DNA from: Elusimicrobiota bacterium
GTDB taxonomy: Bacteria; Elusimicrobiota; Elusimicrobia; UBA1565; UBA9628
Direction of reading: 5' to 3'
NCBI GenBank assembly: GCA_027451985.1
Contig: DAIDHS010000003.1
Span: 56,532 to 117,854 of the forward strand
Length of the DNA stretch: 61,323 nt
In this document: in pieces, positions 41,461 through 49,253 of the stretch
How the letters are laid out: each line of letters starts with the position of its first letter
Numbering within the stretch: position 1 is the first letter of the stretch
Translations under genes and position numbers: made by a program
The notes under the pieces: generated by a model
Told to the model about the DNA's origin: nothing
Database searches by the model: none
The model's input: only the letters and a program-made list of their open reading frames with translations

Positions 41461-42516
41461 ATGCCCGCGGAGCCGGCGTTCGATCCTAATTCGGCGTCGG
41501 CGCCGGATTCGGGGGTTTTCGGCCTTCCTTATATAGAAAAGGACGCAGCCCTAGTCTACGTTCCGGCGCCGTGGGAGGCGACGGTCTCCTACGGCGGCGG
41601 AACGGCGGGAGCCCCGGCGGCAGTGCTCCGCGCCAGCCGGCAGGTCGATCTCTACGACAGGGACGTTGAGAAGCCCTATGCCGCGGGGCTTTTCCTGCGG
41701 CGCGCCGACCCCGAAATCCGCGCTTTGAACGCCCGTGCCCGCGCGGCCGCGCGCAAGGTCATCGCGGCCGGCGGAGCGGACGGCCGCAAATCCCTTCAAA
41801 AGCACGCCGCCCTCGTCAACGCGCTCGGCGCGGAGCTCAACGCGCGGGTGCGAAAATCCGTCGGTAGCATTTTGGCCGCAGGGAAAATTCCGGCCGTTCT
41901 GGGCGGCGACCACTCAGTTCCTTACGGCGCCTTTGCGGCCGCGGCCGAGAAGCACGGGAGCTTCGGGCTTCTGCATTTCGACGCGCACCACGATATGCGC
42001 GCGGCCTACGAGGGCTTCCGCTGGTCGCACGCCTCCATCATGCGAAACGCCCTCGACGACATCCCAGGGATCGCGAAAATCGTTCAGGTCGGCATCCGAG
42101 ATTTCTGCGAGGAGGAGGCGGACTACGCGGCGTCTTTGGGAGGCCGCGCTGCCGTCTTCTACGACGAGGCCCTGCGTCGCCGCATGTTCGCAGGCGAGCC
42201 ATGGGATGAAATCGTCCGCGACGTCGTTTCCGGCCTGCCGGAAAAGGTTTGGATCACCTTCGACATTGACGGGCTCGATCCCTCGTTGTGTCCGCATACG
42301 GGGACGCCCGTGCCCGGAGGGCTGTCCTTTTCGGAAGCGAACCGGATCCTGCGCGAGATCGCCGTCTCAAAACGGCAGATTATCGGCTTTGATTTGGTGG
42401 AGGTTTCCCCTCCGCCGCGCGGCCAAGGAGACTGGGACGCCAACGTAGGCGCCCGGCTGCTCTACAAGCTCACAGCTTGGACGCTGGCGAGCCGGGGATT
42501 AGCGAAAATCCGCTAG
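41461..42516 (+). CDS. Agmatinase/arginase-family ureohydrolase
   Basis: The 351-residue protein has the complete binuclear manganese site: GGDHSVPYG (H151), LHFDAHHDMR (D174, H176, D178), and TFDIDGLDPSLCP (D268, D270). It likely hydrolyses agmatine to putrescine and urea; arginase or formiminoglutamase activity cannot be excluded. The deoxyhypusine-synthase-like gene 5 kb upstream and the PuuA-like glutamine synthetase downstream suggest polyamine synthesis and handling. The ATG at 41461 fits the SOD spacing. Its stop shares CTAG with the convergent aspartic-protease stop. Confidence 0.88.
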   Translation: MPAEPAFDPNSASAPDSGVFGLPYIEKDAALVYVPAPWEATVSYGGGTAGAPAAVLRASRQVDLYDRDVEKPYAAGLFLRRADPEIRALNARARAAARKVIAAGGADGRKSLQKHAALVNALGAELNARVRKSVGSILAAGKIPAVLGGDHSVPYGAFAAAAEKHGSFGLLHFDAHHDMRAAYEGFRWSHASIMRNALDDIPGIAKIVQVGIRDFCEEEADYAASLGGRAAVFYDEALRRRMFAGEPWDEIVRDVVSGLPEKVWITFDIDGLDPSLCPHTGTPVPGGLSFSEANRILREIAVSKRQIIGFDLVEVSPPPRGQGDWDANVGARLLYKLTAWTLASRGLAKIR

Positions 42517-43595
42517 GGCGTTGCGGCTTGGCTTAGCGGCTGAGGCCGCGAAACGGACCATGTCTTCCCTCGCAAATCCAGGTACCAATTGAGCTTGGTG
42601 ATGAAGTTGCCCCCAAGGATGACGCTGACCCCGCGGCGCTGCAGAATGCTGGAGAGATGGCTTAAGTCCATGCCGATGACGTCACCGTCGAAACGATATC
42701 CTCCGATCACAATGCCTTTCACTCGGTAGATTTCGGCCTTTTGCATCACGGCCGCGCCGTCAACGGTGCTGACCGATCCGACTGGAACAAACGCCCCGGG
42801 ACAGCTGCGGATGTACTTGATGTCAACGGCGGTCAGAGACGTGCCCGTATCCCAAAGCGCGGGAACCGTTTCCCCCGCCACGGCGATGGAAACCAGCAGG
42901 TGGCCGGACGGTGTGCGCTGAAGCCGGTTCTCGGCGGAGGAAAACGATGGCGGCCGGTCCGCGACGAGCCGTGGCGATGAGCCGAAATCGAGCTCCAGGC
43001 TGCGTTTCGAGTAAAGGACGTCGATGCCAAGATAGGCCTCCGTCCCATCGACAAAGGGGCTGCCAGCCCCCGGGCGCACGGGCACCCGAAAAATCTCAGG
43101 AGATCCGAAATCGATGCTTCCCGCGCTCAGAACTCCCGGGTATATCACCGCCGTTTGGACCCGGCGCCCCGAGGCGCCGGTCAGCTGGCCGCCGTATTCA
43201 TTATCGAAGCGGCGGGAAAATGCGTCATTTTTGATAAAGGTCGTCGCGTTGCCGCTGTCCATAACGCAGCGGGTCTCATGTCCACCAAAATCACAAGGAA
43301 GCACAATGAGCGCGCCAGAGGTGTCGGCGCCGGGGCCGGTGCGCTCAAGCAGGGTGATTGGCGCGCTCTGCAACTTTGGTGGATGTTTTTTCCAGCCGAA
43401 GAGCGGCAACGGCCGCGCGGCCGGTCGCCGCCAGCGCAATGCCGCCGCCTGAACGCCCGCTAGGCGAACCGTGAAAGCAGAATCGCCGCTCGCCTCAAAG
43501 CCGGAATATCCCGCGCGCGCTCCATGGGCCAACGCCGCCGCAGCCAGAACCGCCAGCGCAGGAACGACGCCAGCCTTCAAGCCCTTGTTTTTCAT
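42513..43595 (-). CDS. Exported aspartic protease with two retropepsin-like lobes
   Basis: The 360-residue protein has a signal peptide (GVVPALAVLAAAALAHGARA). Lobe 1 has the catalytic motif CVMDSGNATTF (D113) and the trailing AYLGIDVLYSKRSLELDF. Lobe 2 has ALWDTGTSLTAV (D249) and the trailing VILGGNFITKLNWYLDL. Each lobe keeps the D[ST]G and the hydrophobic-hydrophobic-Gly motif, so a single chain could form the active site that retroviral proteases form as dimers. It should act in the periplasm or outer membrane. The substrate is unknown. Its stop shares CTAG with the convergent agmatinase-like gene. Confidence 0.7.
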   Translation of the reverse strand: MKNKGLKAGVVPALAVLAAAALAHGARAGYSGFEASGDSAFTVRLAGVQAAALRWRRPAARPLPLFGWKKHPPKLQSAPITLLERTGPGADTSGALIVLPCDFGGHETRCVMDSGNATTFIKNDAFSRRFDNEYGGQLTGASGRRVQTAVIYPGVLSAGSIDFGSPEIFRVPVRPGAGSPFVDGTEAYLGIDVLYSKRSLELDFGSSPRLVADRPPSFSSAENRLQRTPSGHLLVSIAVAGETVPALWDTGTSLTAVDIKYIRSCPGAFVPVGSVSTVDGAAVMQKAEIYRVKGIVIGGYRFDGDVIGMDLSHLSSILQRRGVSVILGGNFITKLNWYLDLRGKTWSVSRPQPLSQAATP

Positions 43596-43683
43596 AAGCC
43601 CATTATGGCGAGAAAGCGCCTCCGCAGCGCGTGTCCAAGGGCCCAGGCGGGGCCGGGAAAAAGGGCCCAGACGGGCTGTCGGC

Positions 43684-45045
43684 CTAAATTCTCTCGAAGT
43701 TCCGCTCGCGTTCCCAGGCAGTCACGCTGCGGTCGAAAGCCGCCTGCTCGGCGCGGGCCGTGCGCAGGTAGTGCTCGAAGGCTTCGTCCCCGAAAATCTC
43801 CCGCGCGACTTTGGAGGATTCCAGGAGCCGGATGGCCTTATATAAGGATTTGGGCACGGCGGGCACGGCCGCGGACTCATAGGCGTTGCCGCGGAACTCC
43901 GCCGGCGGCTCAATTTTCTTTTTGATGCCGTAGAGCCCGGCGCCGATGGCCGCAGCGAACGCCAAATACGGGTTGACGTCCGCGCCCGGGATGCGGTTCT
44001 CAATGCGCAAGGACGCCCCTTCCCCCACCACGCGGAAGCCGCAGGTGCGGTTGTCCCGCGCCCACGCCACGGCGGTCGGGGCAAAAGTGGCGGATTGATA
44101 GCGCTTGTAGGAGTTGATCGTCGGAGCGAAGAAGTAGGCCAGTTCCTTAGCCAACGCCATTTGTCCGCCCAAGAAGTGGCGGAAAAGCCGGCTGGGCTTT
44201 CCCCCCTCCCAGAAAAGATTTTTGCGGCCGGCGGAGTCCCAAAGGCTGGTGTGAATATGGCAGCTCGAGCCCGCCAGACGCGAATCGACTTTGGCCATGA
44301 AAGTCAGGCTCACGCCCTTGGCCATGGCGATTTCTTTGGCGCCATGCTTGTAAATGGTGTGGCGGTCCGCCATCTCCAGGGCGGGCGCGAAGTCGAGGTT
44401 GATCTCGTGCTGCCCGGGGCCCCATTCTCCCTTGGACGTCTCGATGGGAACGCCGGACCTCTCCATCTGGTTCCGAATTTCACCGACGACGAATTCTTCC
44501 TTGGCGCCCTGCAGAATGTGGTAGTCCTCGATATAGGCGCCGAAGTATTCGAGGTTTTGGTAGCCCTTGGCCTTCGCGGACTCGTACGTCTCGCGGAACA
44601 AATAGAACTCCAACTCCGAGGCCGTCTTAACGGAGAAGCCCGCAGCGCGAGCGCGAGCGAGCTGATCCTTAAGAATCTGGCGCGGCGAAACCGCGAGGGG
44701 GCGGCCCTCTTCGTCGGCCACGTCGCAAATGACCAGCGCGCTGCCCGGGCTCCAGGCCAGCGGTCGGATGGTGGAGAAATCGGGAATGAGCGCGAAATCC
44801 TGGTAGCCTTTGTCCCAACTGGTCAGCGCGTAGCCCGGCACAGGGTCCATCTCCATATCCACGGTCAGGAGATACGCGCAGGCGTGCGTGCCGCGGCGGC
44901 GGCAGACCTCCAGAAAATGGCGGCCCGTGGCGCGCTTGCCCATCCAGCGCCCCTGCATGTCCGGAAAGGCCATGACGACCGTGTGGATTTTCCCCGCGCG
45001 AACGGCGCGCGCAAGCTCATTGATAGTCCACATTGTCCGCAGCAT
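43684..45045 (-). CDS. Glutamine-synthetase-family protein, PuuA-like
   Basis: The 453-residue protein has the glutamine synthetase catalytic core: SELEFYLF, GPGQHEINLDFAPALEMADRH, SSCHIHTSLWD, PTINSYKRYQSATFAPTAVAWARDNRTCGFRVVG, and RIENRIPGADVNPYLAFAAAIGAGL. The DNRT...RIENRIPGADVNPYLA form resembles gamma-glutamylpolyamine synthetase (PuuA) and related GlnA3/GlnA4-type ligases more than biosynthetic GlnA. It would glutamylate an amine, possibly putrescine, given the polyamine genes nearby. It starts at the ATG at 45045, 6 bases after a TAGAAT -10; a second ATG at 45033 is possible. Confidence 0.82.
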   Translation of the reverse strand: MLRTMWTINELARAVRAGKIHTVVMAFPDMQGRWMGKRATGRHFLEVCRRRGTHACAYLLTVDMEMDPVPGYALTSWDKGYQDFALIPDFSTIRPLAWSPGSALVICDVADEEGRPLAVSPRQILKDQLARARAAGFSVKTASELEFYLFRETYESAKAKGYQNLEYFGAYIEDYHILQGAKEEFVVGEIRNQMERSGVPIETSKGEWGPGQHEINLDFAPALEMADRHTIYKHGAKEIAMAKGVSLTFMAKVDSRLAGSSCHIHTSLWDSAGRKNLFWEGGKPSRLFRHFLGGQMALAKELAYFFAPTINSYKRYQSATFAPTAVAWARDNRTCGFRVVGEGASLRIENRIPGADVNPYLAFAAAIGAGLYGIKKKIEPPAEFRGNAYESAAVPAVPKSLYKAIRLLESSKVAREIFGDEAFEHYLRTARAEQAAFDRSVTAWERERNFERI

Positions 45046-45051
45046 GTTGCG

Positions 45052-45057
45052 ATTCTA
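45052..45057 (-). promoter_or_regulatory. -10-like TAGAAT before the PuuA-like gene
   Basis: TAGAAT ends 6 bases before the ATG at 45045, predicting a leaderless mRNA. Confidence 0.5.
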
Positions 45058-45175
45058 GCTAAAGCGCCGCCCGTCTGGCAAGATACAATAAAATATGATA
45101 ATAAATAATAATAAATACATAAAAAAGATATTATATAGCAAACGATGCCGCTTCGTGTGGCTTGTATTTTCGCTC

Positions 45176-45204
45176 TTGACAGGATCTCGGGCGTTTTATA
45201 TACT
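45176..45204 (+). promoter_or_regulatory. parA promoter
   Basis: TTGACA (45176-45181), 17 bases and TATACT (45199-45204) form the closest match to consensus in the window. The leader runs about 48 bases to the parA ATG and contains the CACGTG palindrome. The 213-base gap between the PuuA-like gene and parA is otherwise very AT-rich (45090-45140). Confidence 0.8.
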
Positions 45205-45224
45205 AATACCAGTCGCGGTAAAAA

Positions 45225-45242
45225 AGTTTGCACGTGAAAACT
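45225..45242. promoter_or_regulatory. parS-like palindrome in the parA leader
   Basis: AGTTTGCACGTGAAAACT is an 18-base near-perfect palindrome centred on CACGTG, with one mismatched pair. The bacterial parS consensus TGTTTCACGTGAAACA shares the CACGTG core and matches 11 of 16 positions without gaps. This site differs by one extra base in each arm. It is a candidate ParB site or an autoregulatory operator. Confidence 0.4.
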
Positions 45243-45258
45243 CCAATTCGAACGAAAT

Positions 45259-46074
45259 ATGGCTGAAATTCTCGCGATCACCAACCAGAAGGGGGGGGTT
45301 GGAAAGACCACGACAGCGGTTAACCTTGCGGCGGGGCTTTCTGTTTGTGAGAAAAAAACACTTCTTATTGATCTCGACCCGCAGGGGAACGCCACCTCTG
45401 GGGTCGGATTTAATAAGAAAGAATATTCTCCTAGCATCTATCAGGTCCTGCTTGAACTTCTACCCTTAGAAAAAACCATCAAAGAAACGAGCTTAAAAAA
45501 TCTATTTTTAGCCGGGACAGGACAGGAACTCATCGGCGCGGAAATTGAATTAACCCAGGTTATTGGGCGAGAAAACAGGCTAAAAGGGGCGCTAAAAAAT
45601 CTCGGGACACCATTCGATTATATCATCATCGATTGCCCGCCCTCTCTTGGGCTTCTTACCGTGAACGCACTTACTGCGGCGAACCGGCTGCTTTTACCCA
45701 TCCAAGCGGAATATTATGCCCTAGAGGGCTTGGCCCAATTCATCGAAACGTTCAATCACGTGCGCGCCACAATTAACCCGACCCTCAAACTTGAGGGGGG
45801 GATCATCACCATGTTTGACGCGCGCATGATTCTTTCCAATCAAGTCAAGGAAGAAATTTCAAAGTTCTTCGGCGCCAGCCTTTTCCAAACCATGATTCCA
45901 CGCAGCGTTCGCCTCGCCGAAGCCCCCGGATTCGGCCAACCCATTTTCCAGTATGACGCGAAATCAAAAGGGGCCGAAGCCTATCTCGCCTTAGCGAAAG
46001 AACTCATCCAACGATGCGAACCGACCGCCGCCCCAACCTCTGAGCAACCGCAAGAAACAGGAGTTCAACCATGA
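45259..46074 (+). CDS. parA: Chromosome-partitioning ATPase ParA/Soj
   Basis: The 271-residue protein has the deviant Walker A NQKGGVGKTTTAVNLA (residues 9-24), Walker A' DLDPQGNATSGVG, and Walker B DYIIIDCPPSLGLL. It is the DNA-binding P-loop ATPase that moves ParB-parS and helps segregate origins. The codons for GGVG include a run of eight Gs (45291-45298). It is followed by parB with ATGA overlap, and it lies near dnaA, as in many chromosomes. Confidence 0.97.
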   Translation: MAEILAITNQKGGVGKTTTAVNLAAGLSVCEKKTLLIDLDPQGNATSGVGFNKKEYSPSIYQVLLELLPLEKTIKETSLKNLFLAGTGQELIGAEIELTQVIGRENRLKGALKNLGTPFDYIIIDCPPSLGLLTVNALTAANRLLLPIQAEYYALEGLAQFIETFNHVRATINPTLKLEGGIITMFDARMILSNQVKEEISKFFGASLFQTMIPRSVRLAEAPGFGQPIFQYDAKSKGAEAYLALAKELIQRCEPTAAPTSEQPQETGVQP

Positions 46075-46940
46075 GAAAAGCCCTTGGCCGCGGCCTTGAA
46101 GCCCTAATTCCCCAGGTGGCCCCGCAAAACGAATCCGTGCGCGCCCCGCAAGAGAGCGCCGCGAAAAAAATAGCCATTTCAAAAATCCGACCGAATCGCC
46201 TTCAGCCGCGCAAGTTTTTCGACCCGGAAAAACTACAAGAACTGGCGTCATCTATCCGCGAGCACGGCGTCGCGCAACCGATCCTCGTTTCATACGACGA
46301 AATCAGCGAAACCTACGAGCTTATCGCGGGCGAACGGCGCCTTCGGGCCGCCGAATTGGCTGGCCTAAAAGAGATTGAGATTATCGTTAGAAACCAGACC
46401 TCTGACAAAGAGCGGCTTTCCTTGGCCATCACTGAAAACATCCAGCGCGAGGACCTCAACCCCATCGAGACCGCGCAAAGCTACCTCAAGCTCATCGAAG
46501 ACTTCAGCTTTTCTCAGGTGGAGCTCACTAAAATTCTCGGCAAATCAAAGTCCGCCGTGTCCAACACACTGCGGCTTCTAGATCTTCCCGAAGACATGCA
46601 GCAGGCCCTGGCCGAGGGGAAAATCACCGAGGGCCACGCGCGCGCATTGCTGGCCATCGAAGAAGATGCCGAACGGCGGCGCGCTTTTACCGAAATGCTT
46701 GAACGCAAAATGTCCGTGCGCGAAGCGGAGGCGCTATCCCGCGGCGCCAAACCCTCCACGCCGGCGCGGGCCGGAACAGAAAAGCCGGCGGATATCCGCG
46801 CGCTGGAAAATTCTCTTCAAGAGCAGCTGGGAACCAAGGTGGAAATCCGGACCAATGCGCAGCAAAACCGTGGCCGCCTCAGCATCCATTTCTACTCTCT
46901 TGAAGACTTCGACAGGATACTAAAAATCATTAAAAAATAA
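46071..46940 (+). CDS. parB: Chromosome-partitioning protein ParB/Spo0J
   Basis: The 289-residue protein starts MRKALGRGLEALIP. The ParB N-terminal domain has LQPRKFFDPEKLQELASSIREHGVAQPI and the CTP-binding box GERRLRAAE. The TENIQREDLNPIE segment and the HTH (FSQVELTKILGKSKSAVSNTLRL) follow, with a C-terminal dimer region. It binds parS as a CTP-dependent sliding clamp. It overlaps the parA stop by 4 bases and is followed immediately by the 46940 gene. Confidence 0.96.
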   Translation: MRKALGRGLEALIPQVAPQNESVRAPQESAAKKIAISKIRPNRLQPRKFFDPEKLQELASSIREHGVAQPILVSYDEISETYELIAGERRLRAAELAGLKEIEIIVRNQTSDKERLSLAITENIQREDLNPIETAQSYLKLIEDFSFSQVELTKILGKSKSAVSNTLRLLDLPEDMQQALAEGKITEGHARALLAIEEDAERRRAFTEMLERKMSVREAEALSRGAKPSTPARAGTEKPADIRALENSLQEQLGTKVEIRTNAQQNRGRLSIHFYSLEDFDRILKIIKK

Positions 46941-47932
46941 TGATTTTTTTATATATTATCCTTGCGCTTTCTTCGCTTAAACCCGCGGCCGCCCAATCCG
47001 CGCCGCTGGCCGTTTCAACGGACCCAGTTCTGCCGACGTACTTAGCTCTGGAGCCAGACATCCGCCGGTTCGGTAAATTCGCGAATGGCGGTCCCGATTC
47101 GAATTGGTACGTCGGCTTCAACAACGCCTGGATCGTCAAGCTCCCCACGGCGCCGGCGGGGCAATTCAGCCGCGCCTTCATCGGCGCCAAGCTCGGCCGA
47201 GCCAAGACCGCGCCGGACCCGGACGCTCCCTGGCGGCGCGACGTCGTCGACGGCCAAGTCTACATGGCGATTTCGGCCGCGCCCGCGTTCTCTCCGGAAC
47301 AAAGCTATTTTCTGGCGCAGACAGAGGATCTGCCGCGTGAACCGGATCCGCAGTCGAATGTCGCGGGAGTGGGCGCGGCGCGCTGGTTCTGGGCCGAGGT
47401 GCCCCTAAGCCAGGTCAACTTCAACGGGCCCAACTACCTCATCGTGTGGTCGCCCAGCCCGTCCCTCAGCGCGGCCGCGAATTCGCCCATCCTGGCGGCT
47501 TCCGATCGGCCGTCGTCTTCCTGCGATCCTGCCGGCTGCGCGTGGAACAACAATTCCATCCAAGGCGCGCCTCCGCGCCAAGCGGATGGTTCTTTGCAAA
47601 CGCCGCTGAGCAACCTGATGCCCGCCTTGGCCGTCGAGCTCGTTCCCGCGGGAGGGGAACGCAAGGTCGTCGTTTCCGACCTCCGCATCGCGCCCCAAGA
47701 ATCCGGCGCCCTCGTGCGGTTCTCCGTTTCCGGGGCGGACGTCTCGCGCGCCTGGATTGAGACGTCTCCAGACGGTCTCGACTGGCAGCGCGTAGGGACC
47801 TTCTTGGAGGCTCCGCCCTACATCGCCGCCCTGGGCGCGGGTTCCGCCCCAAAATCCGGCCAGTACCTGCGCGCGGCCGCCGAGGACATCTACGGGGACC
47901 GGGGATACAGCGCCGCTTATGCCGCGCCCTAA
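46940..47932 (+). CDS. Exported protein of unknown function with a possible Fn3-like C-terminus
   Basis: The 330-residue protein begins MIFLYIILALSSLKPAAAQSA, a short signal peptide. It contains an N-terminal region with repeated Pro/Ala/Asp segments (NWYVGFNNAWIVKLPTAP). The C-terminal about 95 residues (KVVVSDLRIAPQESGALVRFSVSGADV, IETSPDGLDWQRVGTFL) look like a fibronectin-type III beta sandwich. I recognise no family. It starts at the last base of the parB stop (TAATG) and its end overlaps asd by 14 bases, so parA, parB, this gene and asd form a tightly coupled unit. Confidence 0.65.
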   Translation: MIFLYIILALSSLKPAAAQSAPLAVSTDPVLPTYLALEPDIRRFGKFANGGPDSNWYVGFNNAWIVKLPTAPAGQFSRAFIGAKLGRAKTAPDPDAPWRRDVVDGQVYMAISAAPAFSPEQSYFLAQTEDLPREPDPQSNVAGVGAARWFWAEVPLSQVNFNGPNYLIVWSPSPSLSAAANSPILAASDRPSSSCDPAGCAWNNNSIQGAPPRQADGSLQTPLSNLMPALAVELVPAGGERKVVVSDLRIAPQESGALVRFSVSGADVSRAWIETSPDGLDWQRVGTFLEAPPYIAALGAGSAPKSGQYLRAAAEDIYGDRGYSAAYAAP

Positions 47933-48977
47933 AAAGAAAGCCCCCGGCCTGTGCGTCGGCGTGGTGGGCGCCAGCGGCATGGTCGGGCGGGAGCTCCTGG
48001 CCGTCTTGGAAAAGAGTCGCTTTCCCGTGGGCGATCTCAAGGTTTTTTCCTCGGGGCGGGGCGTCAAAAGCCTCTTGTTTCGCGGCCGCCGGCTCCCGCT
48101 TTCGGCGCCGAGTCTCTCCGCGCTTCGCGGCTGCCGCCTGGCGTTTTTCGTGAGCTCCGATGAGGTTTCCCGGCGCTGGGCCCCGGCCTTGGCCGCAGCC
48201 GGCGTCTGGGTCATCGACGACAGTTCCGCTTTCCGCCTCGACCCGCGCGTTCCTCTTATCATCCCGGAAATCAACGCCGCCGCGCTGCGGCCTCATCGGC
48301 GCCTCATCGCCGGTCCCAACTGCACCATGTCGGGCCTGGGCTTAGCGGCCGCGGCGCTCGACCGCACGGCCGGCCTCAAGGAGGTCCGCGCCGCGTCCTA
48401 TCAGGCCGTCTCGGGCGCGGGGCAGGCCGCTTTGCGGGAGCTTCTATTTCAAGCGCGGTCCGTGACCGGCCGCCTGCGCGCCGAGCGCGCCGACCGCTTC
48501 GCGCCGGCGCTGCGATCTCTTCGGGCCGGCGTCCTGCCGCGCGCCATCGCCTTCAACGCCGTGCCTCAGGTGGGGGGGTTCGCGGCGGACGGATACTCCG
48601 GGGAGGAACTCAAGGTCGCGGCCGAACTGCGCAAGGTGCTTGGCGCGCCGCGTCTTTCGGTCAGCGTAACCGCCGTGCGCGTGCCGACCCTGCGCGGCCA
48701 CGCGCTGGCCGCCTGGCTCGGGTTCAAGCGGCCGCTCTCCGTCGCCCGGGCGCGCGCCGCCCTAAAGAACGCGCCGGGCGTCGTCATGATGAGTCCCTCG
48801 GACTACCCGACGCCCGCTGGCTGCGCCGGACGCACCGAGGCCTTCGTGGGGCGGCTGCGCCGGGGCGCGCGAGCGAACGAGATCGCGCTTTGGGTGGTTT
48901 CCGACAACCTGCTCAAGGGCGCGGCCTCCAACTCCCTGCAAATCGCGCAGGAACTCCTGCGCCGGGGCTGGCTCTAG
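47919..48977 (+). CDS. asd: Aspartate-semialdehyde dehydrogenase
   Basis: The 352-residue protein has the NADP-binding loop VGVVGASGMVGRELLAVLE, FVSSDEVSRRWAPALAAAG, the catalytic Cys in AGPNCTMSGLG, and the C-terminal LWVVSDNLLKGAASNSLQIAQ. It reduces aspartyl phosphate to aspartate semialdehyde for Lys/DAP, Met and Thr synthesis. It overlaps the preceding gene by 14 bases in another frame. No lysine riboswitch is seen. Confidence 0.93.
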   Translation: MPRPKKKAPGLCVGVVGASGMVGRELLAVLEKSRFPVGDLKVFSSGRGVKSLLFRGRRLPLSAPSLSALRGCRLAFFVSSDEVSRRWAPALAAAGVWVIDDSSAFRLDPRVPLIIPEINAAALRPHRRLIAGPNCTMSGLGLAAAALDRTAGLKEVRAASYQAVSGAGQAALRELLFQARSVTGRLRAERADRFAPALRSLRAGVLPRAIAFNAVPQVGGFAADGYSGEELKVAAELRKVLGAPRLSVSVTAVRVPTLRGHALAAWLGFKRPLSVARARAALKNAPGVVMMSPSDYPTPAGCAGRTEAFVGRLRRGARANEIALWVVSDNLLKGAASNSLQIAQELLRRGWL

Positions 48978-48998
48978 GCGCCGCGCCGAAAAATCCGG

Positions 48999-49229
48999 CT
49001 ATTGCGCGCCGGCTTTCTTCAGGTTCTTCTCGAGCGTCTGAGTTTCCACGTTGGCGTTCTGAACCGCGGTTTGGGCGCCCTGGGCCGCCGCCCGCGCGCC
49101 TTGGGCGTCGCCCTTTAAGCCCTGAACGTAGGCCGCGGCCGCCTTTTGAACCTGGTCCACCTGCTTGATGTGGGTATAGACGAACCACGCGCCCACGCCG
49201 ACGGCCGCCAAAAGAATGAGGGTCTTCAC
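48999..49229 (-). CDS. Small membrane-anchored protein of unknown function
   Basis: The 76-residue product has one N-terminal membrane segment (KTLILLAAVGVGAWFVYTH) and a helical Gln/Ala-rich tail (VQKAAAAYVQGLKGDAQGARAAAQ), a coiled-coil candidate. It starts with GTG at 49229, which has AAGGAGG 8 bases upstream, the best ribosome site near it. It follows serS by 24 bases. No family is recognised. Confidence 0.65.
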   Translation of the reverse strand: MKTLILLAAVGVGAWFVYTHIKQVDQVQKAAAAYVQGLKGDAQGARAAAQGAQTAVQNANVETQTLEKNLKKAGAQ

Positions 49230-49253
49230 GCTTGCCTCCTTAATGGTTTTGAG

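Noticed and set aside
45090-45140. AT-rich stretch between the PuuA-like gene and parA as a second origin
   Set aside because: It is AT-rich but lacks DnaA-box-like sequences, unlike the region beside dnaA.
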